Shown piece by piece: positions 1 to 3,203 of a stretch of 15,199 nt of DNA; positions within the stretch are counted from its first letter, which is position 1; every line of letters begins with the position of its first letter. Origin of the DNA: Oscillibacter sp. CAG:241 (GTDB taxonomy: Bacteria > Bacillota > Clostridia > Oscillospirales > Oscillospiraceae); the NCBI GenBank assembly GCA_000435975.1, contig FR884067.1, positions 37,143-52,341 on the forward strand. The letters run 5' to 3'. A program made the translations under genes and the position numbers. The notes under the pieces are model-generated. The model had not been told where the DNA came from. It did not search any database and saw only the letters and a program-made list of their open reading frames with translations.

Positions 1-44
1 GCAGATTTACAGTCTTTCCCCTTTGGCCACTCGGGAAATCCCCC
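1..44 (-). tRNA. tRNA-Tyr (GUA), 3' part outside window
   Basis: The minus strand reads as the 5' part of a tRNA. A 7-base acceptor strand GGGGGAT begins at 44, followed by TT at positions 8-9, a D arm with CCCGAG and GGCCAAAGGGG, and an anticodon loop CTGTAAA with GUA, which specifies tyrosine. The sequence stops in the 3' side of the anticodon stem, so the variable arm, T arm and acceptor 3' strand lie outside the window. It sits only 11 bases downstream of tRNA-Thr and is presumably co-transcribed with it. The outer two pairs of the anticodon stem (A:C and A:G) do not match, which is unusual. Confidence 0.85.
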
Positions 45-55
45 ATGTATGAAAT

Positions 56-131
56 TGGAGCTGGTGGACGGATTCGAACCCCCGACCTGCTGATTACAAA
101 TCAGCTGCTCTACCAGCTGAGCTACACCAGC
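56..131 (-). tRNA. tRNA-Thr (UGU) with encoded CCA
   Basis: A complete 76-base tRNA on the minus strand. The acceptor strand GCTGGTG pairs perfectly with CACCAGC and is followed by discriminator T and an encoded CCA. The D arm is the standard GCTCAGCTGGTAGAGC. The anticodon stem-loop is CTGAT-TTGTAAT-CAG with anticodon UGU (threonine, ACA codons), and the T arm contains GTTCGAATC. A strong promoter lies just upstream, so this is the first tRNA of a Thr-Tyr array that continues out of the window. Confidence 0.96.
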
Positions 132-149
132 GTCTGACCAGCGAAGATT

Positions 150-178
150 ATATTACCAGACTTGTCCCGCTTTGTCAA
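150..178 (-). promoter_or_regulatory. Sigma-A promoter of the tRNA-Thr/Tyr array
   Basis: On the minus strand a perfect -35 TTGACA (178-173) is separated by 17 bases from TAATAT (155-150), which runs into an overlapping TATAAT (152-147) at a less favourable 20-base spacing. The tRNA starts 18 bases after the -10. This is a consensus-like housekeeping promoter, as expected for a stable RNA operon. Confidence 0.85.
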
Positions 179-268
179 CTAAAATTTTTGCCGAAGGCAG
201 GTTTTTTTCGCATAGATCCGGCGATCATCCGCATTTACCCATGCACACAGGAGAGAGGAGGCAGTTTT

Positions 269-502
269 ATGACGCTACAGGAACTTTCGCCCCAATACGC
301 CCGGCAGGCGGAGACGGTGGCCCGGCGGCTCCGGGAGCTGCGGCAGCAGGAGCTGGCGGAGGGGGACCCCCAGGCGGCCCAGACCCTCCGCCAGAGGCAG
401 CAGGAGCTGCGGCCCCTGCTGCGGGAGGCCCGGGAGCTGGCGGAGCACACCGCCCACTATTACGACAGGAGGTACATAAGACGTGAAAAATACCGCATCT
501 GA
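269..502 (+). CDS. Small Gln/Arg/Leu-rich coiled-coil-like protein, unknown function
   Basis: A 77-residue protein I do not recognise as a named family. I chose the ATG at 269 because a full AGGAGG (256-261) lies 7 bases upstream; the frame stays open further 5' but has no comparable signal there. Most of the protein (about residues 12-62) is predicted helical, very rich in Arg, Gln, Glu and Leu, with repeated RQQEL / RQRQQEL / REARELAE segments typical of a coiled coil. The C-terminus is basic and Tyr-rich. There is no signal peptide, membrane segment or cysteine. Its last 20 bases overlap the start of the sigma-like gene, so the two are very likely translationally coupled. A partner or modulator of that DNA-binding protein is possible, but this is inference from position only. 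Confidence 0.75.
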   Translation: MTLQELSPQYARQAETVARRLRELRQQELAEGDPQAAQTLRQRQQELRPLLREARELAEHTAHYYDRRYIRREKYRI

Positions 503-791
503 TATGGCCGGCATCCCCTATGATCCGCTGGACATGGCCAGCCTGCAGCTCTGGGCCCGGGAGAACCGGGACGACAACCGTCTCCAGATCGAGCGGCTGC
601 TGCGGAATCTGCCCATGGCGGTGGAGCAGGATCTGACGGACCGGCAGCGCCAGATCCTCCGCATGCGCTATTCTCAGAGCATGACGGTCAGCAGCATCGC
701 CCGGGAGCTGGGCATCAACAAGTCCACCGTCTCCCGGACTCTGTCCAACAGCACCATGAAGCTGTACCGTTCCCTGCGGTACAGCCTGTAA
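483..791 (+). CDS. Sigma-70 region-4-like helix-turn-helix protein
   Basis: A 102-residue protein starting at GTG 483, 10 bases after an AGGAGG (467-472) that lies inside the upstream gene; ATG 504 is a possible shorter start. Residues about 43-102 resemble sigma-70 region 4: a DLTDRQRQILRMRY helix, then SSIARELGINKSTVSRTLSNS as the helix-turn-helix, then a basic tail. Region 2, the -10 recognition part, is absent, so this is not a complete sigma factor. Such stand-alone region-4 proteins in Firmicutes are often annotated as sigma-like HTH proteins and occur both in chromosomes and in mobile elements. It probably binds promoter -35-like DNA or acts as a transcription regulator; the target is unknown. 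The palindrome and promoter immediately downstream are a natural candidate. Confidence 0.85.
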   Translation: MKNTASDMAGIPYDPLDMASLQLWARENRDDNRLQIERLLRNLPMAVEQDLTDRQRQILRMRYSQSMTVSSIARELGINKSTVSRTLSNSTMKLYRSLRYSL

Positions 792-802
792 AAATGTGAT
801 TA

Positions 803-836
803 TTTCCCCGGAAAAGCCTTGACTTTTCCGGGGAAA
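803..836. repeat. 14-bp perfect inverted repeat over a promoter -35
   Basis: TTTCCCCGGAAAAG (803-816) is the exact reverse complement of CTTTTCCGGGGAAA (823-836), with a 6-base spacer. As RNA it would be a strong hairpin 11 bases after the sigma-like gene's stop, but no T-run follows on either strand, so it is a poor intrinsic terminator. The -35 hexamer of the yitT promoter begins within the spacer (819-824), so an operator role is at least as likely. Confidence 0.7.
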
Positions 837-846
837 ACCTTATAAT
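819..846 (+). promoter_or_regulatory. Promoter of the yitT-like gene
   Basis: TTGACT (819-824), a 16-base spacer and a perfect TATAAT (841-846) form a strong sigma-A type promoter; transcription should begin near 853. Its -35 and spacer lie inside the inverted repeat at 803-836. The leader of about 84 bases before the yitT ATG contains a small hairpin, TGTCCG (877-882) with CGGACA (888-893). Confidence 0.7.
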
Positions 847-936
847 GCCTATACTGTGTGGATAATTTGGGCGGCGTGTCCGGACGGCGGACAGGAGGCC
901 GCGCCATAGAGAGTAAGAAAGGGTGTTATCTCCGGT

Positions 937-1824
937 ATGTTGGATAAGGTTCTGCATAATCGATGGCCCCGGGTGGGGGCGGCGCTGTTCGGCTCGCTGC
1001 TGCTGGCCCTGGCCATCAATCTGTTTATCGTGCCCCAGCACCTGTATTCCAGCGGTCTGCTGGGCCTGTGCCAGGTGATCCGGACGCTGCTGGATACCAA
1101 GCTGGGCATCCGGTTTGACAACTTTGACCTGGCGGGCACGCTGTATCTGGCGGCGAATCTGCCGCTGCTGCTGCTGGCCTATAAGACCATGGGGCGCTCA
1201 TTTGTGGCCATGCTGGCCCTGTGCACGGTGTCCAACTCCGTGTTTCTGTCCATTATTCCCATTCCGGCCACGCCCATTATTTCGGATGTTCTCACCAGCT
1301 GCCTGGTGGGCGGCATTCTGGCGGGCTTTTCCAACGGCCTGGTGCTGACCTGCGGCGCGTCCTGCGGCGGCCTGGATATTCTGGGGCTGTACCTGTCCAA
1401 AAAGACCAAGGGCTTCACGGTGGGGCGGTTTTCGCTGCTGTTCAACGCGGTGCTGTATGCTATGTGCCTGGTGCTGTTCAGCGCGCCCACGGCCATTTAT
1501 TCCGCCATTTACACGGTGTTCAACGCCCTGTTTGTGGACCGGGTCCATCAGCAGAATATCACCACCCAGGTGCTGGTCGTCACGAAGCTCCGGGATCTGG
1601 AGCCCTTCTGGGAGCTGGGGCGGAAAATGGACCGGGGCATTACCTATTGGTCCGGCCACGGGGCCTATACCGGGGACGAGGTGCAGATCCTTTGCATCTG
1701 CCTGTCCAAGTATGAGATCGAGACCCTGCAGCAGGAGGTCCGGAAGGTGGACCCCCATGCGTTCTTCATGGTCCAGGAGGGGGTACATACCCTGGGCAAC
1801 TTTAAGCGGCACCTGAACCCCTGA
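937..1824 (+). CDS. YitT family membrane protein (DUF2179 C-terminal domain)
   Basis: A 295-residue integral membrane protein of the YitT/YebE/UPF0750 family; the molecular function of this widespread Firmicutes family is not established. The N-terminal half has several hydrophobic helices (roughly residues 11-32, 64-84, 88-110, 117-140 and 165-200). It includes the Gly-rich, Cys-containing segment GLVLTCGASCGGLDILG that is characteristic of the family. The cytoplasmic C-terminal part (about 215-290) matches the DUF2179 type, with RGITYW, GAYTGDE and the end segment FFMVQEGVHTLGNF. Length is normal. The upstream frame has a stop at 907-909 and no usable start between it and 937. The Shine-Dalgarno is weak and distant (AAAGGG, 918-923). 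It has its own promoter and terminator, so it is probably monocistronic. Confidence 0.93.
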   Translation: MLDKVLHNRWPRVGAALFGSLLLALAINLFIVPQHLYSSGLLGLCQVIRTLLDTKLGIRFDNFDLAGTLYLAANLPLLLLAYKTMGRSFVAMLALCTVSNSVFLSIIPIPATPIISDVLTSCLVGGILAGFSNGLVLTCGASCGGLDILGLYLSKKTKGFTVGRFSLLFNAVLYAMCLVLFSAPTAIYSAIYTVFNALFVDRVHQQNITTQVLVVTKLRDLEPFWELGRKMDRGITYWSGHGAYTGDEVQILCICLSKYEIETLQQEVRKVDPHAFFMVQEGVHTLGNFKRHLNP

Positions 1825-1834
1825 CGGAAAAAAC

Positions 1835-1886
1835 CGTCCCGGTACAGAGCGGGACGTCCCGGAAAACCGGCGGTTTGTCCCGGGAC
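1835..1886 (+). repeat. Two tandem hairpins built from GTCCCG/CGGGAC units
   Basis: Just after yitT, CGTCCCG (1835-1841) pairs with CGGGACG (1850-1856). GTCCCGG (1856-1862) then pairs with CCGGGAC (1880-1886) around an inner AAACC/GGTTT stem. The hexamer or its complement occurs seven times between 1836 and 1940, including inside the terminator stem. The role is unknown; it may simply stabilise the mRNA 3' end. Confidence 0.5.
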
Positions 1887-1900
1887 AAAGGCGAGAAAAG

Positions 1901-1949
1901 GCGGGACGCCCAAGGCTGTGGAAATGCCTTGGGCGTCCCGCTGTTTTTT
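1901..1949 (+). terminator. Rho-independent terminator after yitT
   Basis: A perfect 16-bp stem, GCGGGACGCCCAAGGC (1901-1916) with its complement at 1926-1941, has a 9-base loop and is followed by TGTTTTTT (1942-1949). This is an excellent intrinsic terminator on the plus strand. On the minus strand the stem is followed by CTTTTCTC, so it may also stop transcription coming from the DtxR-type regulator. Confidence 0.92.
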
Positions 1950-1953
1950 GAAC

Positions 1954-2085
1954 CTATTCGCCTAAAATTTCGGCAAAAATTCCAATGCTGTCTGCTCCGG
2001 CGTCATAGACTTTTCCGCCGGACTGGGTCGGGGGCAGAGTCAGGGTCACGGCGCTGCCGCTGCTGTCCGTGGCGGAAATGTGGAT
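1954..2085 (-). pseudogene. Orphan C-terminal coding remnant, unidentified
   Basis: On the minus strand an open stretch of 43 sense codons runs from just after an in-frame TAA (2086-2088) to a TAG at 1956-1954. It has no start codon and no ribosome binding site. Its codon choice looks like that of real genes here (GCC, GAC, AGC, CTG, GGC), and the peptide is gene-like: it includes ATDSSGSAVTLTLPPTQSGG and ends SIGIFAEILGE. The stop is immediately followed by the terminator hairpin at 1949-1901, as for a genuine gene end. I read it as the 3' end of a gene whose front was deleted or replaced. I do not recognise the family, and chance cannot be excluded. Confidence 0.45.
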
Positions 2086-2098
2086 TTACCCGGAGGAC

Positions 2099-2467
2099 TT
2101 ATTCTGCCCGGCCGGCGTGGCGGCAGATGGCCTCAAAGGTCTGCTGGCTGATGTCGTGCTCCATCTTGCAGGCGTCGGCCTCGGCGGTCTCCGGGTCCAC
2201 ACCCAGATGGATAAGAAACTGCGTCAGGGTCTTGTGCCGGTCCAGCATGCTGGCGGCGATGGCCATGCCCGTGTCCGTCAGGGTGATGAGCCCCTCCTTG
2301 TCCATGGTGATATAGCCGCTCTCCCGCAGGCGCTTGGTGGCGTAGCTGACGCTGGGCTTTGTCACACCCAGATACTCCGCAATGTCAATGGAGCGAATGT
2401 AGCCATGCTTCTCCTTCATCATCAGCATGGTTTCCAGGTAATCCTCCGAGGCTCTTAAGATCTGCAT
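2099..2467 (-). CDS. DtxR/MntR-family metal-dependent transcriptional regulator
   Basis: A 122-residue iron- or manganese-responsive repressor. Residues 5-60 form the winged helix-turn-helix (ASEDYLETML, then SIDIAEYLGVTKPSVSYATK). Residues 61-122 form the metal-binding dimerisation domain. By family alignment the likely ligands are Asp9, Glu12, His78, Cys100, Glu103 and His104 (DACKMEH). Cys100 is the residue found in DtxR, whereas MntR has Glu there; Asp9 is the MntR-type residue. The SH3-like third domain is absent, as in MntR-type proteins. I start at ATG 2467 because it gives the conserved N-terminus; a TTG at 2482 has GGAAGG directly adjacent, too close to use. It is divergent from feoA, and a predicted operator sits in its own promoter, so autoregulation and control of the feo operon are expected. 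Confidence 0.9.
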   Translation of the reverse strand: MQILRASEDYLETMLMMKEKHGYIRSIDIAEYLGVTKPSVSYATKRLRESGYITMDKEGLITLTDTGMAIAASMLDRHKTLTQFLIHLGVDPETAEADACKMEHDISQQTFEAICRHAGRAE

Positions 2468-2494
2468 GGCAAACAGTACCAACCTTCCAGTAAG

Positions 2495-2524
2495 ATTATA
2501 TATAGGTTAGCATATTTTAACCAA
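2495..2524 (-). promoter_or_regulatory. Predicted promoter of the DtxR-type regulator
   Basis: On the minus strand TTGGTT (2524-2519) is followed after 18 bases by a perfect TATAAT (2500-2495) in an AT-rich run. The 18-bp inverted repeat at 2505-2522 fills the space between the two hexamers, so a bound repressor would block RNA polymerase. Confidence 0.6.
2505..2522. promoter_or_regulatory. Putative operator 1 (18-bp inverted repeat)
   Basis: GGTTAGC-ATAT-TTTAACC: GGTTA and TAACC half sites at the same 18-bp spacing as the three sites in the feo leader. It lies between the -35 and -10 of the regulator gene. This is the weakest copy, with 5-bp arms. Confidence 0.6.
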
Positions 2525-2542
2525 ATTTGCAAGGAAGAAAAA

Positions 2543-2556
2543 TTTTTCCGGAAAAA
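2543..2556. repeat. 14-bp perfect palindrome between divergent promoters
   Basis: TTTTTCCGGAAAAA is fully self-complementary and ends 3 bases before the feo -35 hexamer. It differs in sequence from the GGTTA/TAACC repeats, so it could be a site for a second regulator. The AT-rich arms also make a chance palindrome possible. Confidence 0.4.
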
Positions 2557-2559
2557 GGG

Positions 2560-2588
2560 TTGACAACAAATGTTAGAGGTGTTAAACT
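2560..2588 (+). promoter_or_regulatory. Promoter of the feo operon
   Basis: A perfect TTGACA (2560-2565), a 17-base spacer and TAAACT (2583-2588) form a strong sigma-A promoter. Transcription should start near 2595, giving a leader of about 112 bases before feoA. Operator 2 covers the start site, which suits steric repression. Confidence 0.85.
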
Positions 2589-2595
2589 ATGCAGC

Positions 2596-2613
2596 GGTTA
2601 AGGGAGCTTAACC
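2596..2613. promoter_or_regulatory. Putative operator 2 (18-bp inverted repeat)
   Basis: GGTTAAG-GGAG-CTTAACC has perfect 7-bp arms around a 4-base centre and covers the predicted feo transcription start. It is centred 34 bp from operator 3. Confidence 0.75.
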
Positions 2614-2636
2614 TTTTTCTTCGGAAAGGGGTTAAG
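2607..2636 (+). promoter_or_regulatory. UUCG-capped hairpin in the feo leader RNA
   Basis: CTTAACCTTTTTC (2607-2619) pairs with GAAAGGGGTTAAG (2624-2636) in 13 continuous pairs, two of them G-U, closed by a C-UUCG-G tetraloop. The stem uses the right arm of operator 2 and the left arm of operator 3. No T-run follows, so it is not a terminator; it may stabilise the 5' end or mask downstream RNA. Confidence 0.5.
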
Positions 2637-2647
2637 GTAGATTAACC
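2630..2647. promoter_or_regulatory. Putative operator 3 (18-bp inverted repeat)
   Basis: GGTTAAG-GTAG-ATTAACC has 6-bp matching arms (GGTTAA/TTAACC) at the same 18-bp geometry. Its centre is 34 bp from operator 2 and 35 bp from operator 4. Confidence 0.7.
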
Positions 2648-2664
2648 ACTATTTTTCCACGATC

Positions 2665-2682
2665 GGTTAGCGAACGCTAACC
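2665..2682. promoter_or_regulatory. Putative operator 4 (18-bp inverted repeat)
   Basis: GGTTAGC-GAAC-GCTAACC has perfect 7-bp arms. It ends 24 bases before the feoA start and 8 bases before its ribosome binding site. The half site GGTTAG/CTAACC resembles that of the classical DtxR/IdeR box, but the spacing between halves is longer. Confidence 0.75.
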
Positions 2683-2706
2683 GTTACAGCAGGGAGGGAA
2701 GCAGCT

Positions 2707-2919
2707 ATGATGCCGCTGACATTAGCCAACATCGGCGAAGAAAATCTCATCCATCGGGTGGGCGGCAATGCCGAGGTGAAGAAGCACCTGGAGGATCTGG
2801 GCTTTGTGGCCGGGGGCACCGTTACGGTGGTGGCCGCCCTGGGCGGCAACGTGATCGTGAAGGTCAAGGAGGCCCGCATCGCCATCAGCGAGGAAATGGC
2901 CCGGAAGATCATGATCTGA
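2707..2919 (+). CDS. feoA: FeoA-family ferrous iron transport accessory protein
   Basis: A 70-residue FeoA protein, a small cytoplasmic SH3-like beta-barrel that assists FeoB. The FeoA signature is visible: KKHLEDLGFVAGGTVTVVA followed by GGNVIVKVKEARIAISEEMARKI. Two ATGs stand in tandem at 2707 and 2710; AGGGAGGG (2691-2698) is 8 bases from the first, so I keep 2707. It is the first gene of the feo operon, behind the strong promoter and operators 2-4. A second, different feoA follows after 36 bases; such pairs are common in Clostridia and may act as two subunits on FeoB. Confidence 0.93.
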   Translation: MMPLTLANIGEENLIHRVGGNAEVKKHLEDLGFVAGGTVTVVAALGGNVIVKVKEARIAISEEMARKIMI

Positions 2920-2955
2920 AAAAACAACAAATAAAAGATAAAGGAGAGAACCCAC

Positions 2956-3177
2956 ATGAAAACACTGCGCGACGTCAAGATCGGCGAGACCGTCAAGGTG
3001 GTGAAGCTCCACGGGGAGGGTCCCGTGAAGCGCCGCATCATGGACATGGGCATCACCCGGGGCACCCAGGTGTTTGTCCGCAAGGTAGCCCCTCTGGGCG
3101 ACCCCATGGAGGTCACCGTCCGCGGCTATGAGCTGAGCCTGCGGAAGGCGGACACCGAAATGATCGAAGTGGAATAA
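2956..3177 (+). CDS. feoA: Second FeoA-family protein
   Basis: A 73-residue FeoA-type protein. It begins MKTLRDVKIGETVKVVKLHG, then has the conserved RRIMDMGITRGTQVFVRKVAPLGDPMEVTVRGYELSLRKAD core; the PLGDP and RGYELSLR segments are diagnostic of the standard FeoA form. AAGGAG (2941-2946) is 9 bases before the ATG. It is closer to canonical FeoA than the first copy, which lacks the GDP turn. Its stop is 26 bases before feoB, consistent with co-translation and a direct role with FeoB. Confidence 0.95.
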   Translation: MKTLRDVKIGETVKVVKLHGEGPVKRRIMDMGITRGTQVFVRKVAPLGDPMEVTVRGYELSLRKADTEMIEVE

Positions 3178-3203
3178 TCCCGGAAAGGAGATACGAGAAT
3201 CAT

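Noticed and set aside
180..215. Possible terminator (TGCC-GAA-GGCA followed by a T-run) upstream of the 77-residue gene
   Set aside because: The stem is only 4 bp and no plus-strand gene precedes it; it lies just upstream of the tRNA promoter. No clear promoter for the downstream gene was found there either.
2589..2706. A known metal riboswitch in the feo leader
   Set aside because: The leader is short (about 112 bases), dominated by operator repeats and one simple hairpin; I could not match it to any known riboswitch fold.
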